A DNA stretch of 64,000 bases from Phragmitibacter flavus (GCF_005780165.1 NZ_VAUV01000007.1:124001-188000); one strand, 5' to 3'; positions 32,883-41,802 are shown, numbered from the stretch's first letter. Made by a program: numbers and translations. The notes: generated from the letters alone by a model not told the origin.

Positions 32883-33500
32883 TCAGGCTTTCGGGCTGGC
32901 TCCGGCAATGGCGAGGGTGATTTTGATCTCGTCGGAGACTTTGTCGGTGGGGGCTTCGGTGTTGATGCCGAAGTCGCTGCGCTTGACGACGAATTCGCTG
33001 CGGATGACGAGGAGGTCGCCTTCGGTGCCGGGGAGACGGGCGGAGAGTTTGCCGGGAAGGAGGGTGACGGTGACAGGGATGGAGATTTCTTTTTCCACGC
33101 CGTTGAGGAGGAATTTGCCGCTGACGGTGGCGCTGTGTTTGTTGCCTTCCGCTTTGTGATCGCTGAGTTTGTCGAGGGAGAATTTGATGGTGGTGTTTTT
33201 GGCGGTGTTGAGCCATTTTTCGCCATGCATGTGCTCCTTCATGACAGGGTTGCCGACGGTGAGGGAGGTGGCGTCGATGACGATTTCACCCTTGGTGGCT
33301 TCAGGTTTTTCGAGGTCGATGGTCACGGTGCCGGAGACGCCGTTGGCGGTGCCGCTGATGGTTTCGAGCGGGGCATCAAGGAGGAAGGTGGCGTGATTGA
33401 CGCCTTTGGCATCGGTGAAGTCGAAGGTCTGCGGGGCGGCATGGGCGAGACTGAGGGTGCTGGCGAATGCGAGGGTGGTGAGAAGGTGAAGGTGTTTCAT
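32883..33500 (-). CDS. YceI-family periplasmic lipid-binding protein
   Basis: 205 residues with a clean signal peptide (LLTTLAFASTLSLAHA). The mature protein is a beta-rich lipocalin-like YceI domain: HATFLLD near the start, NPVMKEHMHGEKWLN in the middle, and RSEFVVKRSDFGIN near the end. YceI proteins bind polyisoprenoid or amide lipids in the periplasm and are often induced by base or stress. It stands alone with its own terminator. Confidence 0.9.
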   Translation of the reverse strand: MKHLHLLTTLAFASTLSLAHAAPQTFDFTDAKGVNHATFLLDAPLETISGTANGVSGTVTIDLEKPEATKGEIVIDATSLTVGNPVMKEHMHGEKWLNTAKNTTIKFSLDKLSDHKAEGNKHSATVSGKFLLNGVEKEISIPVTVTLLPGKLSARLPGTEGDLLVIRSEFVVKRSDFGINTEAPTDKVSDEIKITLAIAGASPKA

Positions 33501-33705
33501 GGTCTGATGAATGTTTTGATTGGGTTGTAGCGCGCCGAATGAACGGGCTTCCTTACGAAACGTATGGGGCTGGCGGCTGGTTTCGAATTTTCTGGTGTGG
33601 CAGGGGGTCTGAGGTTGGTGGAGGCCGCAAATATTGCTGTGGTTCAGTGTTTGACCCTGCTGGGAGCCGGACTAGACTGCGTTTTGCTTCAAACTTATTT
33701 TTCTT

Positions 33706-35556
33706 ATGTGTGGCATCGTTGGATACATTGGCAATCGTCAGGCGAGTCCGATCCTTTTGGACGGGTTGCGCAGGCTTGAATATCGTGGATATGATTCTGC
33801 GGGGATGGCTTTGCAGAATGGCGATGGACTGAATGTATTGCGACGGGCGGGGCGGATCGAAAGTTTGCGGCAACTGGTGGCGGAGAAGGATCCGCAGGGG
33901 AAGGTGGGGATCAGTCACACGCGTTGGGCCACCCACGGGGCGGCAACCGATGAGAATGCGCACCCGCATTTGGATCAGTCGGGAAGACTGGCGCTGGTGC
34001 ACAACGGGGTGATTGAGAATTATCATCCGCTGCGCGAGGCGATGAAGGCGAAGGGGCATGTGTTTACGTCGGAGACGGACACGGAGGTGTTGGTGCATTT
34101 GATCGGACAAATTTATGACGAGAGCGAGGTGGAGGATGTGGAGCGCAGGTTGGTGGATGCGATGCGTTCGGGGCTGGCACTGGTGAAGGGAACCTATGGG
34201 ATTGCGGCGATTCATGCGGATGCACCGGATATTGTGGTGGGGGCGAGGTTGGGGAGTCCGCTGGTGGTGGGGCTGGGGACGGATGAGCATTTTTTAGCGA
34301 GCGATGTTTCGGCGATCGTCGCGCACACGAGGGATGTGATTTATTTGAATGACTATGACGTGGTGAAGATTTCGGCGGATGGATTTGAGGTGAGTTCCTT
34401 GGAGGGGGCGGCTGCGAAAGTGCTGGTGAGCCGGGTGGATTTTACGGAGGACGAGGCGGAGAAGGGGGATTTTGAGCATTTCATGCTGAAGGAGATTTAT
34501 GAGCAGCCGCAGTCGCTGAGAAATGCGATGCGGGGGAGGCTTTCGCGTGAGGAGGCGACGGCGGTGCTGGGTGGGTTGCAGATGACGCCGCGGGAGCTGC
34601 GGCAGGTGGACCGGATTATTTTGGCGGGGTGTGGGACGGCGTATCATGCGGGGATGGTGGGAGAGTATTTGATCGAGTCGATGGCGAGGATTCCGACGGA
34701 GGTGGAGATCGCGAGTGAATTCCGGTATCGGAATGTGCCGACGGGGAAAAACACTCTGCAGCTAGTGATTTCGCAGAGTGGCGAGACGATTGATACCTTG
34801 GCGGCGTTGCGTGAGGCAAAGCGCAAGGGGATGAAGTGTCTGGGGATTGTGAACAACGTGGCGAGCACGATTGCGCGGGAGACGGACGGGGGGATTTACA
34901 TTCATGCGGGTCCAGAAATCGGGGTGGCGGCGACGAAGAGTTTTACCTCACAGGTGGCGGTGATGACGTTGCTGAGTTTGATGCTGGGGCGGATTCATCA
35001 TTTGAGCAGCACGGATGGGTTGGAGATGATTGAAGAATTGGAGGCGATCCCGGACAAGATCATAAGCATTTTGCAGCAGGCGGATCACATCAAGCAGATC
35101 GCGAACAAGTATGCGAATGCGGAGGGGATGTTGTTCATGGGACGGCAGATGAACTATCCGGTGGCGCTGGAGGGGGCGCTGAAGATGAAGGAGATCAGCT
35201 ACATTTATGCGAGTGGGCATCCGAGTGCGGAGTTGAAGCACGGGGTGATCGCGCTGGTGAAACCAGAGTTGCCAAGTGTGTTTATCGCGCCGCATGATGC
35301 GGTGTTTGAGAAGAACATCAGCAACATTGAAGAGGTGAAGGCGCGCAAGGGCCCCGTCATCGCGGTGGCGACGGAGGGGCATCCGAACATTGAGAATGTG
35401 GCGGATGATGTGATTTATATTCCGCGTTGTCCGTCGTCGTTGAGTCCTTTGCTGACGGTGGTGCCTTTGCAATTGTTGTCCTATTACGTGGCGGTGGCGC
35501 GGGGTTGCGATGTTGATAAACCGCGCAACCTTGCGAAGAGTGTGACGGTTGAATAG
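33706..35556 (+). CDS. glmS: Glutamine--fructose-6-phosphate aminotransferase
   Basis: 616 residues. It makes glucosamine-6-phosphate from fructose-6-phosphate and glutamine, the first step to UDP-GlcNAc for peptidoglycan and LPS. The N-terminal MCGIVGYIG supplies the class-II amidotransferase Cys2; TRWATHG and the GNG-like HNGVIENY follow. Two SIS domains hold GCGTAYHAG, SQSGET and ATKSFTSQ. The C-terminus ends KSVTVE, as expected. The 205-bp leader shows no glmS ribozyme features that I can recognise. A secreted protein gene begins just after the stop. Confidence 0.97.
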   Translation: MCGIVGYIGNRQASPILLDGLRRLEYRGYDSAGMALQNGDGLNVLRRAGRIESLRQLVAEKDPQGKVGISHTRWATHGAATDENAHPHLDQSGRLALVHNGVIENYHPLREAMKAKGHVFTSETDTEVLVHLIGQIYDESEVEDVERRLVDAMRSGLALVKGTYGIAAIHADAPDIVVGARLGSPLVVGLGTDEHFLASDVSAIVAHTRDVIYLNDYDVVKISADGFEVSSLEGAAAKVLVSRVDFTEDEAEKGDFEHFMLKEIYEQPQSLRNAMRGRLSREEATAVLGGLQMTPRELRQVDRIILAGCGTAYHAGMVGEYLIESMARIPTEVEIASEFRYRNVPTGKNTLQLVISQSGETIDTLAALREAKRKGMKCLGIVNNVASTIARETDGGIYIHAGPEIGVAATKSFTSQVAVMTLLSLMLGRIHHLSSTDGLEMIEELEAIPDKIISILQQADHIKQIANKYANAEGMLFMGRQMNYPVALEGALKMKEISYIYASGHPSAELKHGVIALVKPELPSVFIAPHDAVFEKNISNIEEVKARKGPVIAVATEGHPNIENVADDVIYIPRCPSSLSPLLTVVPLQLLSYYVAVARGCDVDKPRNLAKSVTVE

Positions 35557-35559
35557 GTG

Positions 35560-36399
35560 ATGAAGCTTTCCTCCTTCCTCATCATCACGGCATTGGCTTT
35601 TGGGCTGGTGCTGGAGAGTTTGGGTGCGCAGGCGGTGCTGAAGGAGATTCCTGAGCCGGCTTCAGTTTCGGGTGGGGAAATTGGTGGGAAGCCGCCTGAG
35701 GTGGGGGAAATTGGCAATCATACTTTACCGGCGGATTTTTTAGATCGGGTGAGCCTGGAGGCAAAGGCCCGGTGGCGTTCGCTTTATCGTGAAGCGGCGG
35801 CGGCGGCTCCTCCGACGGAGAGGTTGAAGGTGGCTTTCACGCTGGGGGGACTGCTGGCGGACAGTCATCTGGCATTTCAGGCGGGTGATGCGCAGCAGTT
35901 CAAGAACATCAATCAGGACGTATTGAGGTATTGCAGTGCATTGGGATTGGCCGACAAGGTGACGCCGCTGGTGATGAGTGAGAGCAAGATGGCGGAGGGG
36001 CAGGAGTGGGTGGCGGTGAGGCCGATGCTGCATGAAAAACGGACGTTGGTGGAGAAACTTTTGGGGGAGCAGCGGGATGAGGATCAGGCGACGCTGGTGA
36101 ATCTGGGGATGTGGTTCAGGCTTTTTGAGATTTCGACTGATGCGGTGATATCCGATGTGGAGGCAAAGGACCGGATGGTGTGCATTGGGTCAATGGAATT
36201 ACTGGATTCGCTGGCGCTGCGATATGAGACGTTGAGTGAGAAGGCGCGTGAGGATGAGTCGGTGGCGGTGATTGGGAAGATTTTTGGTCAGTTGTTGCGC
36301 AAGTGGCCGTTGGTGGTGGACGGCAAACCGACGGATGAGTTGGTGGGTTTTACGGCGGAGAAGGTGAAGTCGGTGAACGAGAAGCTGACGTTGAAGTGA
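35560..36399 (+). CDS. Predicted secreted protein, unknown function
   Basis: 279 residues from the ATG at 35560, three bases after the glmS stop, so probably cotranscribed. A signal peptide (FLIITALAFGLVLESLGAQA) leads to a helical protein of ~250 residues with no motif I recognise; it is rich in Leu, Glu and Lys and looks all-alpha. No lipobox, no C-terminal anchor. Its place directly behind glmS might hint at an envelope role, but that is weak. Confidence 0.75.
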   Translation: MKLSSFLIITALAFGLVLESLGAQAVLKEIPEPASVSGGEIGGKPPEVGEIGNHTLPADFLDRVSLEAKARWRSLYREAAAAAPPTERLKVAFTLGGLLADSHLAFQAGDAQQFKNINQDVLRYCSALGLADKVTPLVMSESKMAEGQEWVAVRPMLHEKRTLVEKLLGEQRDEDQATLVNLGMWFRLFEISTDAVISDVEAKDRMVCIGSMELLDSLALRYETLSEKAREDESVAVIGKIFGQLLRKWPLVVDGKPTDELVGFTAEKVKSVNEKLTLK

Positions 36400-36493
36400 C
36401 GGCGCAAGATGGGGCGAGGGCGGTGGGTGATGGAGCGGGTTTTCCGCGCATGAGGCTTCCTGACAGGACGCTGGTTCTTCACGAATTGGAAAA

Positions 36494-36541
36494 CTTGGCA
36501 CCTTGTGCCGGGCTGTTATGAGTCGTCCCGTTGGGACGGGG
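36494..36541. repeat. REP-like palindromic element, copy C (right end only)
   Basis: Contains a one-sided TTGGCACCTTGTGCCGGG version of the CCCGGCAC hairpin and then TCGTCCCGTTGGGACGGGG. Spacing and intervening GCTGTTATGAG match copy A almost exactly. The inner and left modules are missing. Again between two convergent genes. Confidence 0.75.
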
Positions 36542-36599
36542 AGACGAGTGACTGAGAAAGCTACGGATGAGCCTTTTTGCGGATTGAGGAGTGATGAGA

Positions 36600-37652
36600 T
36601 CAGAGCTCGCGGGACATGAGGTGATCATCCATGACGAAGCCGTTGCCGATGTCGGAGCAGATGGAGGATTGAAATTGATAACCTTCACGAAGGTAGGCGC
36701 GAATGGCGGCGTGGTTGTTTTTGTTCACGCGCAGCCCTATGGTTTGCAGTTGCTGGGCGGCAGCGGATTGATGGATCCAGCGAAGGGCATGGGCGCCGAC
36801 GCCGTGGCCGTGGTGTTCGGGAAGGAGGTAGAGTTTGTGGAGGAAAGCGGAGGCGTTCGAGGGATTGGGTTCCCAGGCGAGGTAGCCGATGTCGGTTTGG
36901 TCGCGGCGGATGATGGCGTAGTGGATGCCGCGTTCTCGCATTTCCTGGCGAAGGATGTTGGGCTCATACATGGTGTCGAGCATGTAGCGAATTTGCTCCA
37001 TGCTGATGATGGCTGGATAGACGACGGGCCAGATTCGATTGGCGAGGAGGGCGACGCGAGGGAGCTCGTCGGGAGTGATGAGTTCGAAGTCGATGGGCGC
37101 GGGATTTGTCGCGACGAGCTTGGATGGCTGTTGGATCCAGGCAAGCGCATCGAGCCAAGCGGCGGTGTCATCGTTGGGGCTGAGGAGGCGCAGATATTGT
37201 TCGATGTCTGCACGACGGGGTTCGATGATGCCTTCTTCGCGGATTTGTTTTTCGTCACCGGGGAATTCGGCTTCGGGAAGGATTTTACAGGCGAGATACC
37301 AGCAGGCCCAGGCGCGCCAGGTGCGCAGGGTTTTGTGGGGTTCGACCATGCGGGTGGCGAGATGCTGGTAGTGCCGACGCGGGTTGCCGATGAAGGCGTC
37401 ATCGGGACGATGGGTGAGGATCCAAGCAACGGCTTGATAAGGTTGCCAGGGGTTTCGCAGAGAAACTTCGGGAAGGTTGCAGGAGAGGGCGCGATTGATG
37501 AGAAGGAGAGTCTTGGCAGGGAACTGACTCAGCCAGAGGGTTTGGGCGTAGTGAAGGGCGGTGTGGTAAAATTTTTCGCTGCGGTCTTTACCGAGGGCCT
37601 GGATGTCCTCTACCGTGTAGGGACGGTCGGGTGAAGGGAGGAAGGGAACCAT
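36600..37652 (-). CDS. GNAT acetyltransferase fused to an unrecognised N-terminal domain
   Basis: 350 residues from the ATG at 37652. The first ~185 residues (YTVEDIQALGKDRSEKFYHT... with many Trp and His) form a compact alpha-helical domain I do not recognise. The C-terminal ~165 residues are a GNAT fold: YAIIRRDQTDIGYLAWE, LHKLYLLPEHHGHGVGAHAL (acetyl-CoA P-loop) and LRVNKNNHAAIRAYLREGYQ. It acetylates an unknown amine. It lies downstream of moaD on the same strand with a 41-bp spacer holding GGATAAA-like repeats and a palindrome. Confidence 0.8.
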   Translation of the reverse strand: MVPFLPSPDRPYTVEDIQALGKDRSEKFYHTALHYAQTLWLSQFPAKTLLLINRALSCNLPEVSLRNPWQPYQAVAWILTHRPDDAFIGNPRRHYQHLATRMVEPHKTLRTWRAWACWYLACKILPEAEFPGDEKQIREEGIIEPRRADIEQYLRLLSPNDDTAAWLDALAWIQQPSKLVATNPAPIDFELITPDELPRVALLANRIWPVVYPAIISMEQIRYMLDTMYEPNILRQEMRERGIHYAIIRRDQTDIGYLAWEPNPSNASAFLHKLYLLPEHHGHGVGAHALRWIHQSAAAQQLQTIGLRVNKNNHAAIRAYLREGYQFQSSICSDIGNGFVMDDHLMSREL

Positions 37653-37681
37653 CGATGAAAGGATAAAGGATAAGGGATAAA

Positions 37682-37699
37682 GGCTAAAACTTTTTAGCC
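37682..37699. terminator. Palindrome GGCTAAAA-CT-TTTTAGCC at the moaD stop
   Basis: A perfect 8-bp inverted repeat with a CT centre overlapping the moaD stop codon. It could act as a weak terminator between moaD and the GNAT gene. Next to it (37655-37682) are four imperfect GGATAAA units. Confidence 0.35.
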
Positions 37700-37939
37700 G
37701 CCTTGAACCGGCGGCATGATGGCGATTTCGGCGTGGTTGGGGAGCAGGGTTTCGCGGGGGGAGTATTCCTGATTGATGGCGAGAAGGAGGCTTTGATCCC
37801 ACTCTTTCAGGGCGGGCCAGTGCTGGTAGAGTTCTTCGAGGAGGTGGTTGAGGGTGGTGCCGGGCTGGATGGGCCAGGGGGTTTCGGCGGTGCCGGTGAG
37901 GTCTTTGAGGACCGAGAAGAAGAGGACGTTGACCTTCAC
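37694..37939 (-). CDS. moaD: MoaD/ThiS-family sulfur carrier
   Basis: 81 residues starting at the GTG at 37939, which overlaps the hpt stop (GTGA). The beta-grasp pattern (VNVLFFSVLKDLTG, TTLNHLLEELYQHWP, LLLAINQEY, EIAIMPPVQGG) and the C-terminal Gly-Gly identify a ubiquitin-like sulfur carrier. MPPVQGG is typical of MoaD, the small subunit of molybdopterin synthase that is thiocarboxylated by MoeB. No other moa gene is present here, so MoaE must be elsewhere. Being too short and GTG-started, it is easily missed. Confidence 0.85.
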   Translation of the reverse strand: MKVNVLFFSVLKDLTGTAETPWPIQPGTTLNHLLEELYQHWPALKEWDQSLLLAINQEYSPRETLLPNHAEIAIMPPVQGG

Positions 37940-38496
37940 TTGAGGTTGTCGGGGTTGAGGATGCCGATGCAAGGAAGGTTGCGGTAATGGCCCTGGTAGT
38001 CCATGCCGTAGCCGACGACGAACTGGTCTTCGATTTCGAAACCTACGTAGTCGGCGTGGATGTCGGCTTTGCGGCGGGCTTCTTTGTTGAGAAGGACGAC
38101 GGTGCGGAGTTTTTCGGGTTGGAATTCTTCGATGAGACGGTCGCGCACGCTGGCGAGGGTGAGGCCGGTGTCGAGGATGTCGTCGATGAGCAGGACGTGG
38201 GGAGTTTTGAGGGCGAAAGGAAGTTGCTGGGCGAGCTGCAGCCGGCCGCTGCTGGTGGTGCCGCCGTGGTAGCTGCTGACGGTGAGGGTGTGGAGCTGGA
38301 TGGGAATGTCCATGTGGCGGAGGAGGTCGGCCACGAAGAAGAGGGAGCCGTCCATGAGGGCGACGACGCTGAGGTTTCGACCTTCGAAATCGCGATGGAT
38401 CTGATGGGCGAGCTGGGTGACGCGGAGCTGAATTTGAACGGGGTCGATGAGGACTTGTTCCAGATCGGAAAGAACACCTGCGGTGGAGTGGTTCAT
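37936..38496 (-). CDS. hpt: Hypoxanthine phosphoribosyltransferase
   Basis: 186 residues from MNHSTAGV at 38496; a start at 38535 would overlap the divergent pdxH. It salvages hypoxanthine/guanine with PRPP. VALMDGSLFFVADLLR is the first loop, VSSYHGGTTSSG the flexible loop, VLLIDDILDTGLTL the PRPP-binding signature, and DYVGFEIEDQFVVGYGMDY the purine-site end, all standard. Coupled to moaD by the GTGA overlap. Divergent from pdxH with a short shared promoter space (~33 bp). Confidence 0.95.
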   Translation of the reverse strand: MNHSTAGVLSDLEQVLIDPVQIQLRVTQLAHQIHRDFEGRNLSVVALMDGSLFFVADLLRHMDIPIQLHTLTVSSYHGGTTSSGRLQLAQQLPFALKTPHVLLIDDILDTGLTLASVRDRLIEEFQPEKLRTVVLLNKEARRKADIHADYVGFEIEDQFVVGYGMDYQGHYRNLPCIGILNPDNLK

Positions 38497-38529
38497 GTGG
38501 TAGGTTTGGTTGACTACTTCCTCTCTCAA

Positions 38530-39183
38530 ATGCAATCTGATGGCAAACCAAATCTGGCCGATCTTCGGCTGAACTATGTGAAAGGCGATTTGCTGGAGGC
38601 GGAGATTCCGGGCGATCCGCTGGAGTTGTTTGCGCGATGGATGGAGGATGCGCTGGCGGCGGGGGTGGTCGAGCCGAATGCGATGACCCTGGCGACGGTT
38701 TCGGCGGAGGGACAGCCCTCGGCGCGCACGGTTTTATTGAAAGGGTTGGATGGACGCGGGTTTTCGTTTTTCACCAACTATGGGAGTCGGAAGGGACGCG
38801 AACTGGAGGGGAATGCGAAGGCGGGGCTGGTGTTTTTTTGGAAGGAATGTGAGCGGCAGGTTTGTGTGCGGGGAGTGGTGACGAAATTGGGTCGCGAGGA
38901 GTCCGAGGTTTATTTCAAGAGCCGACCCTATGGAAGTCAAATTGGGGCCTGGGTGAGTGAGCAGAGTTCGGTGATTTCGGGGAGGGAATGGCTGGAGGCG
39001 CGCGATTTGGAATTGCGGACGTTGTATCCGGAGGGGCAAGTGCCGCTGCCGGAGGACTGGGGCGGCTTTGTGCTGGCACCGGCAGAGATTGAGTTTTGGC
39101 AGGGGCGTCCGAGCCGCTTGCATGACCGGATTTTGTATCGGCGGGACAGGGAGGGGTGGAAGATGGGACGGTTGAGTCCGTAA
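38530..39183 (+). CDS. pdxH: Pyridoxamine 5'-phosphate oxidase
   Basis: 217 residues from MQSDGKPNLADLRLNY at 38530. It oxidises PNP/PMP to pyridoxal phosphate with FMN. Family motifs: ARTVLLKGLDGRGFSFFTNYGSRK (FMN phosphate site), KSRPYGSQIGAWVS, and the C-terminal EFWQGRPSRLHDR followed by WKMGRLSP. The full length matches E. coli PdxH. It starts only ~33 bp from the divergent hpt gene and ends 15 bp from the convergent PEP-CTERM gene. Confidence 0.97.
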   Translation: MQSDGKPNLADLRLNYVKGDLLEAEIPGDPLELFARWMEDALAAGVVEPNAMTLATVSAEGQPSARTVLLKGLDGRGFSFFTNYGSRKGRELEGNAKAGLVFFWKECERQVCVRGVVTKLGREESEVYFKSRPYGSQIGAWVSEQSSVISGREWLEARDLELRTLYPEGQVPLPEDWGGFVLAPAEIEFWQGRPSRLHDRILYRRDREGWKMGRLSP

Positions 39184-39198
39184 CGGCGGGCAAAGAAA

Positions 39199-40167
39199 CT
39201 AGGGTCGACGGCGAACGAGGCAGAGGCTGAGGCCGAGGGCGAACAAGGCGGCGCGGGTGGGTTCGGGGACGGCGGTGGCGATGTCGTTCCAAGAGGTGGA
39301 GATACGGAATTCGTCGAAGGTGACACCACGAGTGGTGGGGGCGGTGGCGGAGCCGTTGGGGGTGCCGGTGACGAAAAGGCTGGAGAGTTCGAAAGCGGCG
39401 TTTTGTGCAACAAAGAAGTCGCCGGTGAAGGACGCGGCGGCGGTGTTGAGGCCTTCAGAGCCTAGCTGGGGGTTGACGTAAAGAGTGAGGGTGTCGACAA
39501 CGGCGTTGGAGGTTTGTTCGACTTTGAGAACCAGGAGATGGGTGGTGTTGGTGGCGAGGGCGGAAGCGGTGTTGGTGACGGTGCCCGCGGTCCCAATCGT
39601 GGTGCTGGTGCTGACGAAGCCGAGTCCGTTGGTGTCGATGCCGAATCCAAAATGGGGTTTCACGCTGCTGCCCAAGGTCTGGGTTTGGAAGAGGATGGGC
39701 TGATTGGCGTCGAAGCTGACGAGGACGCTGAAATAAAGGGTGGAGGGAAGGGCTCCGGTAACGCTGATGTCGCGCGAGTAGGTTTTGGCATCCGGGGCAC
39801 CGGACACTCCGTTGCGAAAAAGAGAGGCGGAGCCGGCGGTGGTGATGAGGCTAATGGAATCCGCGGAGGTGTAGGTGAGGGAAGTGGCTTGGGCGCGGAG
39901 ATAAACGCCACTGCTGGTGAACTGGGCGGTCGTCCACGGGTTTTGGAAGCCGAGGGTGGTGGGGTTTTGTCCGCCGTTGTCGGTGGTGGGGTTGTTAAAA
40001 TCGCGATAGGCAATCGCGATCTGGCGGTAGTCGCCGGTAGTGCGATATTGATCGGATGCTGGAGTGGCTCCACCGCTGGCGAAACCGTCGTGGACGAGGA
40101 TGGCAGCTTTGCCAGGCACGACGAAAGTTACCAGGCCAAGAAGGGTGATGGCTGCGAGGTGTTTCAT
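39199..40167 (-). CDS. PEP-CTERM exported protein
   Basis: 322 residues. Signal peptide AAITLLGLVTFVVPGKAA, a ~270-residue Thr/Ser/Asn-rich beta-type body (FGFGIDTNGLGFVSTSTT, TLTLYVNPQLG, GVTFDEFRIST resembling concanavalin/LamG-type jellyroll strands), and the sorting tail VPEPTRAALFALGLSLCLVRRRP. It is therefore expected to be cut by exosortase and surface-anchored. Its body is unrelated to the other PEP-CTERM protein at 13856. It has 78 bp to the transporter gene upstream on the same strand; cotranscription is possible. Confidence 0.85.
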   Translation of the reverse strand: MKHLAAITLLGLVTFVVPGKAAILVHDGFASGGATPASDQYRTTGDYRQIAIAYRDFNNPTTDNGGQNPTTLGFQNPWTTAQFTSSGVYLRAQATSLTYTSADSISLITTAGSASLFRNGVSGAPDAKTYSRDISVTGALPSTLYFSVLVSFDANQPILFQTQTLGSSVKPHFGFGIDTNGLGFVSTSTTIGTAGTVTNTASALATNTTHLLVLKVEQTSNAVVDTLTLYVNPQLGSEGLNTAAASFTGDFFVAQNAAFELSSLFVTGTPNGSATAPTTRGVTFDEFRISTSWNDIATAVPEPTRAALFALGLSLCLVRRRP

Positions 40168-40245
40168 CGGGGTGATGTTAGTCGATTTTTCGGCAGGTGG
40201 GCGAGATAATTTTTGGGAAGTGGGGGCGGCATGGTCCGGTGATTT

Positions 40246-41802
40246 TCATGGAACGGATTTGGTCACCATGAATTCGGCAAAGGCCCAGCGGCCGATGGTC
40301 CACATGAGGATGGGGATGAGCAGGGCGAAGAGGAGGTCGACCCATAAGCCAGCGCGGAACATTCTGGGGAGGGTCACGAGTCCAGAACCGTAGGCAACGG
40401 CATTGGGCGGGGTGCCGACGGGAAGGGCGAAGTCGGCACTGGCGGCAATGGCAACAGGAACGGCGAGGAGGATGACGGGCTGGTTGATGCCGATGGCGAG
40501 GCCGGAGATGACGGGAAGGAAGGCGGTGGCCGTGGCGGTGTTGCTGGTGAGGGCGGTCGCAACAATCATGACGGCGGTGACGATGAAAACGATCACAAGG
40601 GCGGGCCAGCCGGCCATTCCCTGCATGGCGATGGCGAGGTTTTTGATGACGCCGGTTTTTTCCATGGCGGCGGCGAGGCTGAGTCCGCCTCCGAACAGGA
40701 TGAGGACGTCCCAGGGAAGTTTTTTGAGGCAGGTGTGGTCGAGGACGAAACTGCCGCTGCCTTTGCCGCTGGGGATGAGGAAGAGCAGAAGGGCGCAGCC
40801 GATGGCGATGACTTCATCGGTGATGAGGGCACCGAGCGACCAGGGGTCGGTGGCGATGGCGGGAGGGGGGGCTTTCCACAGTTCACGGCTGATCCACAGG
40901 ACGATGGCGAGACCGAAGACGGCGCAGACGGACCACTCGGCCTGGCTCATGCGACCGAGGCTTTGACGCTGGGTCGTGAGGGCTTCTTTGACGCCGGGCA
41001 CTTCCTGGTTGCTGATGCGGAAGCTGAGCCGGGTGAGGATGAGTTGGACGAGGGGCAGGGAGATAAGGATGAGGGGGACGCCGATGAGCATCCACTGGCC
41101 GAAGCCGATTTCGATGCCGTGCTGATTTTGCAGATGGGCTTTGAGCACGGCGTTGGGCGGAGTGCCGATGAGGGTGCCGATGCCGCCGATGTTGGCTCCG
41201 TAAGCGATGGCGAGGACGAGGGCGGCACCGAGCTCGCGGTTGCCGGGGGTGTCGCCTTGCTGGCTTTTGAGGAGGGCATAGACGCTGACGCCGATGGGGA
41301 GCATCATCATGGCAGTGGCGGAGTTGCTGGTCCACATGCTGAGGAAGGCGGCGGCGCAGAGAAAGCCGAAGAGGATGGAGCGGGGCCGGGTGCCGACGGA
41401 GGCGATGATGTTGAGGGCGATGCGGCGGTGGAGGTTCCATTGCTCCATGGCGATGGCGAGCATGAAGCCGCCCATGAAGAGGTAGATGATGGGGTCGGAA
41501 TAGGGGGCGGCGGCCTGTTTCATGGTGGAGATGCCGAGGAGGGGCAGCATGAGCAGGGGCAGGAGCGCGGTGGCGGGGATGGGGATCGCTTCGGTGATCC
41601 AGAGGGTGGCCATCATGAGGGCGAGGAGGGCGACTTTGCTGCCTTCGGGGCTGAGGCCGAAGACGGGTGGGCCGAGGAACATGCCGATGAGGAAGAGCAT
41701 TGCGAGAATCAGGCCGGAACGATGCCGCCAGCCGAAGCCGTCTTCGATGGGATTGCCGTGTTCGTCATGCACGGAATTTTTTGGTGGATGCGTCTGGCTC
41801 AT
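40246..41802 (-). CDS. DASS/SLC13-family anion:sodium symporter
   Basis: 518 residues with about 11-12 membrane helices. Both substrate-site SNT-like motifs are present (MWTSNSATAMMMLPIG and LTSNTATATAFLP), and both GTPPNAV repeats. This matches the divalent-anion symporters for dicarboxylates, sulfate or phosphate; substrate cannot be decided. The N-terminal ~30 residues are polar and cytosolic. Divergent from the beta-helix protein gene. Confidence 0.92.
   Translation of the reverse strand: MSQTHPPKNSVHDEHGNPIEDGFGWRHRSGLILAMLFLIGMFLGPPVFGLSPEGSKVALLALMMATLWITEAIPIPATALLPLLMLPLLGISTMKQAAAPYSDPIIYLFMGGFMLAIAMEQWNLHRRIALNIIASVGTRPRSILFGFLCAAAFLSMWTSNSATAMMMLPIGVSVYALLKSQQGDTPGNRELGAALVLAIAYGANIGGIGTLIGTPPNAVLKAHLQNQHGIEIGFGQWMLIGVPLILISLPLVQLILTRLSFRISNQEVPGVKEALTTQRQSLGRMSQAEWSVCAVFGLAIVLWISRELWKAPPPAIATDPWSLGALITDEVIAIGCALLLFLIPSGKGSGSFVLDHTCLKKLPWDVLILFGGGLSLAAAMEKTGVIKNLAIAMQGMAGWPALVIVFIVTAVMIVATALTSNTATATAFLPVISGLAIGINQPVILLAVPVAIAASADFALPVGTPPNAVAYGSGLVTLPRMFRAGLWVDLLFALLIPILMWTIGRWAFAEFMVTKSVP

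Noticed and set aside
33501-33705. glmS ribozyme/riboswitch upstream of glmS
   Set aside because: No conserved ribozyme core or pseudoknot words could be recognised; those elements are mainly in Firmicutes.
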